From Anastrepha obliqua (lineage: Eukaryota > Arthropoda > Insecta > Diptera > Tephritidae), in NCBI RefSeq assembly GCF_027943255.1, contig NC_072892.1:122963792-123027791 (forward strand): DNA of 64,000 bases, written 5' to 3'. The position numbers and the translations under genes are program-made. Positions 11,655 through 23,000 of the stretch are shown one piece after another (position 1 is the first letter of the stretch; each line of letters starts with the position of its first letter). The notes under the pieces are model-generated. The model saw nothing but the letters and a program-made list of their open reading frames with translations, ran no database searches and had not been told where the DNA came from.

Positions 11655-12785
11655 AATGGATACAATCTTTACACATTTTTCTAAGGTTTTTGATAGGGTA
11701 TCTCATCTAATATTAATAGCTAAACTTGAGGGTTTTGGCTTTCACTCTCACTTAAGTGGTTAATTTCATATCTTAATAATGTATCGTCTTATTCTTTTGT
11801 TGCTTCTTCTCGTGTCCCCTAAGGTAGTGTCCTACCTCCGCTACTATTTATCCGCTTCATTAACGATATTTCCTCCTTTTTTTATTGTGTGATTTTCCTC
11901 TATACGCGGATGATCTAATAAGCTATTATGAAATTAAATGTCCAGAAGATGCATCCATTCGCCAGCGAGAGTTGAATAACTTATATGGTTGGTGTGTGCG
12001 TAATCGTTCTTTCCTTAATATTAGTAAATTTCACTATACTTCGTAAGCGCAAGTTATAAATATTTTTCCAACTCAAACTCGCCGCTTAAGACAATTGCTG
12101 ACTTAAAAGTCCTGGGTGTTTATTTTGACACCAAGCTCAACTTCACCAACCACATAAACTTTATTCTTTCTAAATCGTTCGGAATTTTAGCCTCTATTCG
12201 TCGAAATAGTTCCTCGTATTCTGATTCCTACACTCGCAAACGGTTTTACTCGTCTTTAATTCGGTCCAGGTTAGAATACGTGGTATTCGTTTGGAGACCG
12301 TTTCATGCAGTCTTTATTATTGTAATATTATAGATTAGATTCTGTTTAGAGAGCTTTTGTGCGCTTTCCTTTGAACTCGATGAAATTCGTTGACCTCATT
12401 TCGCCCTATCGCTCTCGTTGCTTACTAATTAATCTCATTCCTTTAGAGTCTAGAGGTATTCTGTTGTCGATGTGTTTTGTCTGGGCTCAATAGATTGTTC
12501 GTACCTGCACAATAAAAGTCATTTTAATACTCCCTCACACATTTTCCATTGTAATGAATTGTTTTAGTGGGTATTGCTAAAACGGTTTATGGAATGAATG
12601 CTCCTTTTAAGAGGATGCCACTTCAATTGAATGCTTTTTCTCCTTCCTTATACTTTAATTTTTCTTACTCTAAGTTTACTTTTAAGAAGTTGCTTATAAG
12701 ACTCTTGTCATAAGGTCTTTGTTTGTATCTATCTATCTTATAGTCCTGTTTGTTGCTTAATAATAAATAAATAAATAAATAAACT
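11655..12785 (+). pseudogene. jockey-like reverse transcriptase and tail
   Basis: Broken frames show FSKVFDRVSHLILIAKLEGF, a GS-LPPLLF box, INDISSF, FLYADDLISYYEI (catalytic YADD) and SKSFGILASIRRNS. These are in the order of the finger, palm and thumb of a jockey-clade reverse transcriptase. It ends in AATAAATAAATAAATAAATA at about 12762-12782. Many stops and frameshifts. The opposite orientation to the 3.0, 29 and 31 kb copies shows an independent insertion. Confidence 0.75.
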
Positions 12786-12911
12786 GGAGAGCACACCATT
12801 AATTTGTTTTTAACTCTATTTAACTTATCGTACTCACTGATCATTTGAAAATAAAACACATTTTCAGCACAATGCCGCAAATATTTTATAAAGGCCAATG
12901 AATTCTAAATA

Positions 12912-14173
12912 TGGGAGGTTGAATTAGTTTTAAAGATGACACACAGATGGCGCTATTTATCACTTTATCGCGTTGGCAATACTGAATATATATTCATGAC
13001 AAAGCCTCATCCCTAGGCTTTGTTTATCAGTATCTGTCATTTCGCTGAAGTATAAACAACGCAGTGTTTTCGTGCTCCGAGTATGTCAACTTTCGTGCCG
13101 TCGAAACGCAATTTGCGGGAAGCTTTGCTTTTCTGCTTCAATTTGAAAAAAAATACAGCCCAAGCCCGTGAATTGCTGCAGGAGGCCTACCCAGACCATA
13201 CTCCGTCGATTTCAACATGTGAGTACTGGTTTCGATGATTCAAAAGTGGTGATTTTCACACCGAAGACAAGGAGCGTCTTGGCCAGCCCAAAAAGTTCGA
13301 GGACGCGGAATCGGGGGAATTGGTAAACGAGGACTCGTGCCAAACCCAAGAAGAGCTTGCTGAATCATTGGGTGTTGATAAATCAACCGTTTGCAAGCGT
13401 CTAAAAGCGATGGGAATGATCCAAAAGCAAGCACATTGGGTCCCGTACGAGTTGAAGCTGCGCGACGTCGAACGGCGATTTTTTACGTGCGAATTGCTGA
13501 TCGAGCGACAAAATCGGAAGGGTTTTTTGCATCGGGTGGTGACTGGCGACGAAAAATGGATCCACTACGATAACCCAAAACGCAAAAAATCATGGGATTT
13601 GCCCGGCCACGCATCAACGTCGACGGCCAAGCAGAATATTCACGGCAAGAAAATCATGCTCGGCGTCGTATATTTTGAGCTGCTCCAACCGGGCGAAACA
13701 ATCACGGGGGATCGTTACCGACTGCAATTGATGCGTTTAAGCCGGGCATTGAAAGAAAAACGGCCGAAAACGGTAAAAAGGCACGACAAGGTTATTTTAC
13801 AATATGACAACGCTCGGCCGCATGTTGCTCAACCTGTCAAAAAATACCTTGGAACGCTTGGCTGGGAAGTGTTACCCCACCCGCCGTATAGTCCAGACAT
13901 AGCTCCCTCCGATTATCATTTGTTCCGGCATATGAGTCTCGATTTGGCGGACCAGCGGTTCTCCTCGTACGAGGCTACCAAAATATGGGTTGAGTCATGG
14001 ATAGCCAAGCAGCGGCCAGAATTTTGGAGAAACGGCATCCGGAAATTGCCCGAAAGATGGGCGAAAGTTGTAGCTAGCGATGGCCAATACTTCAAATAAA
14101 ATATTTTGTACCGTTTTTTCACAATAAAGCCCCAAATCTTCGAAAAAAACCTTTAAAACTAGTTCAACCTCCA
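12912..14173 (+). mobile_element. DD34D mariner, 1,262 bases, both ends present
   Basis: Flanked by TA, with ends TGGGAGGTTGAATTAGTTTT and the complement of AAAACTAGTTCAACCTCCA. The transposase starts at 13083 (MSTFVPSKRNLREALLFCFN). One nonsense codon follows in WFR-stop-FKSGDF (a likely CGA to TGA change near 13237). From there it is open to 14099. Catalytic residues TGDEKW, YDNARPH and APSDYH are kept with DD34D spacing. About seven residues before VVYFELLQPGE are missing in frame, so the protein is probably dead twice over. Confidence 0.88.
13320..14099 (+). pseudogene. mariner transposase, one stop and small deletion
   Basis: The uninterrupted 3' 260 codons of the mariner at 12912-14173. 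They carry the second helix-turn-helix half (DKSTVCKRLKAMGMIQK), WVPYEL, the DDD triad and the usual C-terminal WAKVVASDGQYFK. Upstream codons 13083-13319 are the same gene in the same frame, separated only by one TGA. Confidence 0.85.
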
Positions 14174-15216
14174 TAAATGTAAAAATATGTTACACTTTTC
14201 TCTCCATTTTTCGGAATAACTCCGAATAAGGGAGTATAAACTCAATAATTTTCAAATATCGACTCAAAATCGTGTCAAAAGGAGTACTCTTTCTTTCCCT
14301 TCTTGGGGGATCTCCCTTCTGCTTCTACTGGGTATATACCTACAAGTATACGTACATTAGCATATAGCACTTACTCCTGCATATGTACATACATAGAAGT
14401 CGTATATTAATTTAAAATTATCGAATGGTAATTAAGCGATTTTCCTGGTGCAGCCTTTTATATTCAGTTCTTAATTTGTTCGGTTTCGGTTTCGATAGTA
14501 GTGCGACCGAGCATTGCATAATTAGTGAAATAGTAAAATACTACGTAAAAAGCGTATATAAAAATTAACTCCACACATACATATGTAGTATTTACATATT
14601 TTGCTACACTTATACACACATACATATGTGCATGCATACATATGCATATTTTTAAATTTATCTATAGACGTGGAAGTATGCAGATGTTCAGCTACGACAA
14701 AGGCAATAAAGTTAATTGTAAAACCGCAACTAATTAATTTAATTACATTAAATTGTGAATTAAATGCAACTTCCAGCTATGCAGGCGTTTAAAATATGTA
14801 ATTTCGAATAAAAGACGCAGTGCGAAAAGAGGGGAAAACGCGACGGAAAAAGAACGTTGTGCGCAAATTGGCAAAAGTCTGTGTGCTGAGTGCCAACCAA
14901 CAAAGCTGAATATTATGAAATAAAGTACAGTGAAATAAAATAACGTACAGTAGCCGTGTGATCCTTTATGTAAAAGAAAATGTGTGATATTTTTTATTTA
15001 AGTTGCATTTTCAAAACAAAAAGAAACTAAATCCCAAAATGCACATTCAAAAATACATATATTTATAAGTTGGGACAAAATTAAACACTCTATCGGGAAG
15101 TTTATAATTTTTGCAAATGGCGTCGTAAATTAATCATATTGGACACTGTTTGGCTGTATATAAACAAACAAGCAATGGAGCGCGTAAAAGGACAAAATAA
15201 AGGTGTCCTTCACTCA
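14174..15216. other. unassigned, possible untranslated exon
   Basis: AT-rich with CATACATATG-type simple sequence at about 14565-14650. The stretch 14460-14960 (GGTTTCGGTTTCGATAGTAG, later TGCGCAAATTGGCAAAAGTC) has the look of fly 5' untranslated sequence but no coding frame. I would not call a gene here. Confidence 0.2.
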
Positions 15217-15660
15217 TTAACCCTTTGGGGACGCCCATATAGCCGCCCAATCCGTTTTACCGTTGCGGCAGCGGGTCGGCATTTAGGCGCCCAAATTAGT
15301 TCGTAGCTGTATACCTCGTGACGGCTGTCGTTCTGAGTGATAATATACGCATAGGTATAGTAAAAGAGTCACCCTTTTATTCAATAGGGCCATTAGCGAT
15401 AAAGTCTTATCTTCCGTATAATATAAACTTACGATGTGAGACGATGGTAGAGTCAGAACGAATTTCAGTTCTTTGATTCAGTCGCTGAGGATTACTGCCA
15501 AAGGAATCAGCAGACTTTTTGTATATTTTATCCTGCACACGATGGCTAAGCGATCTAGAGATGATACGTTAGACAGTGGCAGTTCCGACGAATATTACTT
15601 GAGACTGATAAGACGGAAGATGACGGCATTACTTTGTCAATTTGAATGATACTACACTAC
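15217..15660 (+). mobile_element. piggyBac-like 5' end, truncated
   Basis: A TTAA at 15217-15220 is directly followed by CCCTTTGGGGACGCCC, the target and terminal form used by piggyBac-type elements. A frame opens at 15542: MAKRSRDDTLDSGSSDEYYL, shifting to ETDKTEDDGITL, like the acidic N-terminus of piggyBac transposases. The rest of the transposase and the right end are missing; an RNase H fragment follows. Confidence 0.45.
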
Positions 15661-16440
15661 TATTCCAGATGTAAAACGTATACATAAATACAACCAAACT
15701 CCATCCATGAATACACAGATGGCACAGAGCTCGAAAGCAGGGTGGACGGAGGTGTATATACCGAACATCCGGGGATTACCTTTAGTTTTCGACTTCACTA
15801 GTGAACTGATGGCAATAATAAAAGCCGTGACACTGGTTCAACACCTGGAAATGATATCTACATTTTCACTAACAGCCAGGCGGCGATAAAATCCCTCACA
15901 AAACAGTCGACAACTTCTAGCCTTAGCCTTGAAATGTGGCATATCTATTAACAATATTTCTGAGCCATTTGTGTTCCTGGCCATTACGGCATTGAGGGGA
16001 ACTGCAGGGCCGATGAACAAGCGAGACTTACTATCAAGTTGACTGAAGAGTGCATAGACGTTGGCATAGGCATACCTTGACAGATTTATAATCTACTTAT
16101 TTTCGAGAAACTTGTACGAGAAGAGAATAAAAGTGGCATAAGGAAACCACCTGCAGAGCAGACCGACAATTGTGGGCGACTCTCAATGCCAAACGCACTG
16201 AATCTCTGCTAAGCCAAATTAAGCACAGTCTAGAACACTGATTTCCGTTATAATGGGGCACTGCCTGCCTAATAGACAACCATAGCTAGAGGATGGGCGT
16301 GCAAACACATGGCTTATGGCCAATCCACTGGTCCGAGACGAGAGATATGTACATACCCAAATTGCTTACCGAATCGACGACGCAGTAAATCTAATTTTTT
16401 ACGGGCTGTATGGGCAATTGTCCGATTTATAAACGTTGTT
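15661..16440 (+). pseudogene. non-LTR RNase H and knuckle fragment
   Basis: Broken frames show LVFDFTSELMAIIKAVTLV, FVFLAITALRGTAGPMNKR (from VPGHxGIxGNxxADExAR, best read as VPGHYGIEGNCRADEQAR in the next frame) and LISVIMGHCLPNRQP, the 'LTGHC' block after RNase H. No reverse transcriptase in the same copy. Confidence 0.6.
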
Positions 16441-16958
16441 GAGGCATACGTCTTTCTATGATGAAATATCAATGAATACTGAAGAAAATTATGTATTTAT
16501 TGTAGTTTGACAGTACGCGTGATCTGTCGAAAAAGTACCTGGAATCTTATCACCCGTTATACATTTTTATTTGAAACCTAGCCTATCTGTGTCATAATTT
16601 ACAAAATATTTTTATGTGAAGATTTTCGTGTTATTTGAGAAAACGAAGCAGCTCCAAGAGAAATATAATTTTATTTTTCGAGTTATGTTACTCAGGTACT
16701 ATATGAGGCGGAGGGGCACACAGACATGAGGAATGCAATCATTTCTGACAGCGTGGCAATTCGATTTCGATTTCAACAAACCTCCTATTTTGCCCAGTGT
16801 GCGCGAAAGTAAGTAAAACTCATTCAACAAAAAATATATAAAATAAAAAATAAAAATATTACAACATCAGCTTAGCCAACAATACGTATGTGCCATGAAT
16901 TGCAAACAAATGCGAATTGCAAATATAATGCAGAGATATTTAATTTTTTCTCACTCAC
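16441..16958. other. DNAH10 intron, no exon seen
   Basis: Start of the intron after exon Q. No recognisable dynein motif or repeat. Confidence 0.5.
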
Positions 16959-17090
16959 CTGTCTGTGGCTGCAAATCGATCAAATGATTCCAGATGTTGC
17001 GCGTCGACTGTGTATAATAACCAATTTCCGCATTTGGATGCAAACCGAAAACATCCGGTTTGTTGACGAGCGGCAACTTATCAATATGAG
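16959..17090 (-). CDS. DNAH10: DNAH10 exon Q: last visible exon
   Basis: Forty-three codons between split codons: [20 protein letters not shown] then AEIGYY and LIDLQPQTG. The PEVFGLHxNAxI...LQP block is typical of dynein C-terminal regions. Acceptor TTGCAG, donor GTGAGT, so the gene continues. No following exon is recognisable in 1-16958. In the family roughly 300 further residues are expected. Confidence 0.93.
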
Positions 17091-20000
17091 CTGCAAGCAT
17101 AAACGCAAATACATATACATACATATGTATGTGAAGATGTGCGGTTTTACAATTTGCATGCTAGCATCCCTTACTTTATTTGCTACATCCTTTCGTTTGC
17201 ACTCACCTATGAAGTCCTCCTTTAGCACCACCTCTTCCTCCGGTATGTAGTAGTCAACATTTTCGTCGTGATAAAAATGAAATGGATTGAAGGTATCAAA
17301 GAGGAAATCACCCATATATTCATCCATATAAATGCGAGTAATGCGGCGATCAAAGTCATCGATAACACGTCCACCATACATGACCTGCGGGTGTGCATAA
17401 AAGAGGAAGTTGAGAGTTTGTGCTAACTTGTGTTTTTAGTAATAAAGTATAAATATTTTAATAAGTTTGTTGGTGCAAAAATGTACAAATTATAGACTGC
17501 CCCCATACTCACCTCACCAATTAAATATTTCAGGCTATTCCAGGGCACCTTTCCTGTCGAATCGTTTACTTTGTTTAGATAAGTCGTCAGTATTTCAAGA
17601 CAGACATCAAAATCAGATTCGTTGAAATCGTAAGAAATGTTCCAACCTATTTTATCGTACTTACGGCGCTCCTGAGAAGTAAACAATTCGATAAAAGTAA
17701 AAAAGCAGGTAAGAGTTATGTATACAGCCATTCCATATAAAATGTAACAAAAAAGGAGGGAATTCCTTCAACGTGGTTGTTGCTATTGTTGTAGAAGTAA
17801 CTGTGTCCTGTCAGTGTAGTGTAGTGTAATCTCCGTGGTTTTCGATTTCGCTAAAAATTGGCAAATGAACTCAACCAATTTTTTGTGATTTTTTTGACTG
17901 AAGTTATGGAGGTAGCCACAACCGCGTGGGTTGGTGCGTGACTACTATTCGGAAGTGTCCGTGACATATAAAATGAAAAAAATACATTCGGAAGATAATA
18001 GCAAACCTCCGAGTGTATTTCTGCCATGAAAGACTCCTCATAAAAACCATAGGCCGTAAAAGATGCACGCGACAAGTAAGAGGAGGAGCTCAGCCAAACA
18101 GCCAATAAAAGGTTTAAGCACCAAATTAAGTTTAAATGTAGTTAAGTAGCAAATATCAAAAAAGTCTATTTTTTAATAAAAAAAAATGTGACATGTGTCA
18201 AATATGGTTGAGGTATGACGCCATTTGGAGATCAAGCGGATGTCTTCTCTCTCTAGAAGGACCAAACTGACACTCTACAAAACGCTCATCATTCTCGCCC
18301 TGCTAAATAGCGCATGGATAATAGAAGCATGGACGATGTCAACCGCTGATGATAAAGTTTTGGGAGCTTACGGGTGAAAAAGATCTTAGGCCCCTTCCAC
18401 GTTGTTGAGGAATATCGTGTATGGTGGACTGGTGAGCTGTGTGAGACATATAGGGACATGGACATAGTTAAGCGTGTAAAAGTACAGCGGCACACCGGCT
18501 TGGCCATGTCACCCGTATGAATGAAGACCCTCCATCAAGGCCAACCTACGAAACGGCACCCTAAAAAGGAAGACCAGGAAAGGAAAGACTACATCTTCGT
18601 TGGACGAGGGGCTGTAGAATCTGTCAGAGCTTGGGATTTTTAACTGGCGCCAGCTACCGCAGGACAGGCTATTTTGGATTCGGCCAAAATCGAAATACGG
18701 CCACCTAAGTAGTGGTAAGTGACAACGCCATTAACAAAAGCATAAATCTTCCGATAGAGTGACTAATTATGAGCCACCTTATATAAGTCAAAGTTTTGTG
18801 GTCCGATTTGCATAAATGGGGTATCGCTGGAGAGGTTATCAGAGAGTAGTTCAATCTGATTAGCTTCATTCTTTTTTTCACAACATATTTTTTTAAAAGG
18901 CTGAATTATTTAATTTTTAAAATTTTGTGCCACGGAAATAATTTTTCTATAAGGGTTTTGAAAGGATTTTCTTTCAAATGACAGTAAGCACTAAAATATG
19001 AAATGTTTCGAGGCAGTTAAAAGCTCGCTTAATATAGGATCTTCTTTTGAATGACGGCAAATACGAGGGTCGTTTGAAAAATCCGTACAAAAAGTCGTGC
19101 GAAGTCGATTGCGTAGATGTTGGAAATCTTAGACTTCTAAAGTTGGCTTTACATAGTAAAATGGTTCTTCTTGCCACAAAGCCTGCTGCAATTAAAATAT
19201 AGCATTTTTGAAAATACTTTTTCATTTTATTTTACATTTTATTTCATTTAGCCAAGTAATTTAAATTCAAAATTAGAGCGAAACAATATTTCCTGTCACT
19301 GAAAAAAGGTTTGCATGCTCAAATTGATTTCTTCGCTGAATAGTACGAGCTGAATAGACTTAGAATTGAAAAATCTGTGCGCCTTCCTAATACTAGCAGT
19401 GTCTTTCAGGCGGAAGTATTGGTAATAGGAGAAGCTTTTAGGTTACAAGTCTCAGACTTCTCTTCGGATAGTCAAGTTGCAATCCCGGCACTGGATTTAC
19501 CTCTAAACTGGTGAAACAAAGCAGAAAAAGCCTTACTACCTTGTGTGTAAACCATAAAGTTACCTTAATATGTGTCCCGGGGCATCGGAATATTTAAGGA
19601 AACGAAAAAGCAGACGAACTGGCAGGAGAGGTATCTGTCATTAATAATATTCCTGCAGAATCGGTATTCACACCACTGGGTGCAGTCAAGAATGCAACAT
19701 TCTCAAAACGCATACGAATCGCGGATTGTAGATGGAGAGATCAGACAACCTGCAACCACAAACAAATGTCAATATTGACAAATATGAAACCAAGGGATGC
19801 CTGAAGACTCGCGGTAGTGATAATTGGCTTTTGGCCCATATATCTGACTACCTCTGTGAATACACTGCCCTATGGATGGCGAGGATTTTAGCCCTTGGCA
19901 ATCCGTTTTTTGAAAACCTCGAAGAGCTGGTCGGCACAGACGTAAACAACCGTATACGATTCCTTAATCGCACAGACTGGATATAATCGTGAAGAAGTAA

Positions 20001-23000
20001 TCGTATAACTTTTTGGTAGAGAGGATGTGGCAGCAAAATGGTGCGGAAGCACTAATTGGATTTCTGGTGAATCACCAGTTTAGCACGAGGACAATGTAGG
20101 TCCTTTATTGTTCAAATAGGTCGATTAAAAATAATAAATTGTAAAATAAGAAGTTTTAAAATCGATGTAAAATAGTAAATTTATCTTTTCTGAAGTCTTC
20201 TTAAGCTGGATCACTAAAATTTGTTTGTTTTGCATGATAGGTTATCTGCACATGTTCATAACTAATAAGAGTGCCCCTAACAAGAGTGTCACATCCTCTC
20301 TACCAGAGTCTCCATCTCGTAAAATATTTTTTAAGAGTCATTTTTTCAATCTCTTAAATGAGATAGTCCAAGTAAATTTTAGGAATATGTAACGAAATTT
20401 TGAAAATTAAATAGTAGAAGTAAATATTTCGTGCGAAAATTTTTGAAGGTAATCGGACTGAAATACTGTGGGACTTATAGCCTTTATAAAGAAGTCCCAG
20501 CTATAGAAATTGGATAAGAAAACTTAGACTTGTATAAGGTTATAGCACCCCTTGTTATAGCGAAGAAAGACGGTGGTGTTAATCGGGATAAACAACTTAA
20601 TTCGGAATTATCTCAGGAATTAAGTGCAACTAATCCGGATTGACAATTAGACTTAATTCTCATAATTAAAGTTGATTGGGGGAATATGGGATTCCCGAAA
20701 TCATTCCCGAAAAATTATAATATCTATCTACATATAATATCTATTTTGAATGAAAAGTAATGAAACTTTTAAATAAAGGGTGGTTAAATTTTAAGGGCCG
20801 ATGTTGAATATGAACCACACTTAAGCGCGAAGTTTTTTCTGCATTCCATTTGGCATTTTCAATTTCACTAACTAATTCAATTTGAAAAATGCATATCGCG
20901 CACTTTGTGAAGAAAATCATCTTCAGTGATGAAGCACATTTTCACCTCAGTTGATTCGTCAATAAGCAGAACTGCCGCATTTGGGCGAATGATAATCCAA
21001 GAGTGATTGCCGAAAAACAAATGCACCCACAAAGAGTGACTGTTTGGTGCGGTTTATGGGTCGGCGGCATCATTGGGCCGTATTTTTTCCAAAATGAGGC
21101 CGGTTAGGCAGTTACTATGAATAGTGTTCGCTATCGTAAGATGATAACGAACTTTTTATGGCCCGATTTGGAAGATATGGATGTGGACGATATGTGGTTT
21201 CAACAGGACGGTGCCACTTGTCACACAGCTAACGAACAATGGCTCAATGGTGAAAAATTTGATGGCCGAATAATCTCACGTCGCGGCGATGTCAATTGGC
21301 CGCCAAGATCATGTGATTTGACACCGTTGAACTTCTTTCTTTGAGATTATTTGAAAGAAAAGGTGTACGTCGATAAGCCAGCAACAATTCAAGAGCTAAA
21401 GGATGAGATAATTCGGCACATTAACGGCATACAACCTCAATTATGCCTCAGCGCCATCGAAAATTTGGACCATCCATTTGGCCAATATTTTATTCCATGC
21501 GCAATTGAGCCATACCAATATTATCATAATAAAGAGAAATGACAATAATTTTTTAAACCAATTGTATTCTATTCGAAATCAACACCGGCCCTTGAAACTT
21601 AACCACTATTAGAAGAGCAATAAAGAAGTTTGCACTAATACGTTCGAAGTTACATTAATTGTTTTGGTATATCGAGCAGTTTAAGAAATTCCAATTTTAC
21701 ATTTTTTTCAAATAAATATGTTTTTCTTAGTATCAGGGCAGCCAATACTCGTATTTGTTGTCTGCGGTCCATCTTTTATTGCCAAAACCATCAAGAAAGC
21801 TAATTAGCTCTTTCTTTATCCGCGTAACATCCGTCTGCCACATTACAATTTTAATCAGAATTAAGCTATTAAATACGTTCTTATATTTTTGTTATCACCA
21901 AAATTTCGTTCAGAAAATTTTCAATACTTTTTAAGAAAATGTCAAGTACATTTCCGTCGATTTTGGCATAAATTTAGCCAACATGCAAAGCTTTAGTGAA
22001 ATCGTAGACCAAAAGCTTGTTATATTTAATTTGGGATTGCACACATAAATATACAAAGTGGCACACATATAATCAACCATTTTGGATTTTGCATAATTTG
22101 TGTACTAAATAAAAAAAAATATTTTGAGTGATGAAAATCTCTATTTTGACCTTAAGGCGCATCATTGCTTGCCTGTTTGTAGCTGCGGCTGAGTAGTCAC
22201 AAATGTCATATACGAATGACGTACGATGCCATTGGGAAAAATATAAGTTTTCCGATAGGGTGATTAATTTTATGCCACCTTGTATATGTACAATTCTTCT
22301 TCTTCCAGCTGCCTACTCACCTGCACAACTGCATGGAAAAAAGCCAGGACATAAACCAGTGGACGAAATGCAGTATGTGAGCAGGCTTCCAGGCGTTCTT
22401 GACGTACTTTGAAAAAAGTGGAGCGCAAATTCAATTTCAAACCATTCGGTGGCTCGGTGACAACTGGAGATTCAAGAGAATAATCAAAATATTTATGTAC
22501 ATACATATAGTGCATATGTGTTAATAGGTAAATATGTAAATTTTGAGCTGATTACTTAAATTACCTTTTAGAGATTTTTGTAATATACCAATTGGAAAAG
22601 TAGGCGAAGGATCTGTTGTTATCCATAAACGAAAATCTGGATGTGGTGATTCGATTTTTTCAAGATACTTCTCTAACGAGCGCACGAAGCTGATGAGTAA
22701 ATGACCATTTTGTAGCATCAGCCAAAAACCTTGGCGAATAGATTTATCCAGTAAGTTGACAGCATTCTAAATGAAAAGAATGGGTGTTATTGGCATTATT
22801 AATATATTCAGTAGCTTTCAGAAGTTTCTAAATAATGCGTAATGCAAATACATTCTTCACCAATTTTGAATTTGTACGCGTTAGAGAGACTGAATAAAAT
22901 CCCCATGAAATGGAGTTGTGGATGACCGGACAGTTTTTTCAAGCACTCAGGCCCATTGTACTTAAGGCCATGAGATAGGATTTAAAGGATAGCGAGGAAC

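Noticed and set aside
14443..14980. Possible promoter and 5' untranslated exon
   Set aside because: The composition resembles fly leader sequence but there is no coding exon, no clear TATA-initiator pair and no neighbouring gene to attach it to.
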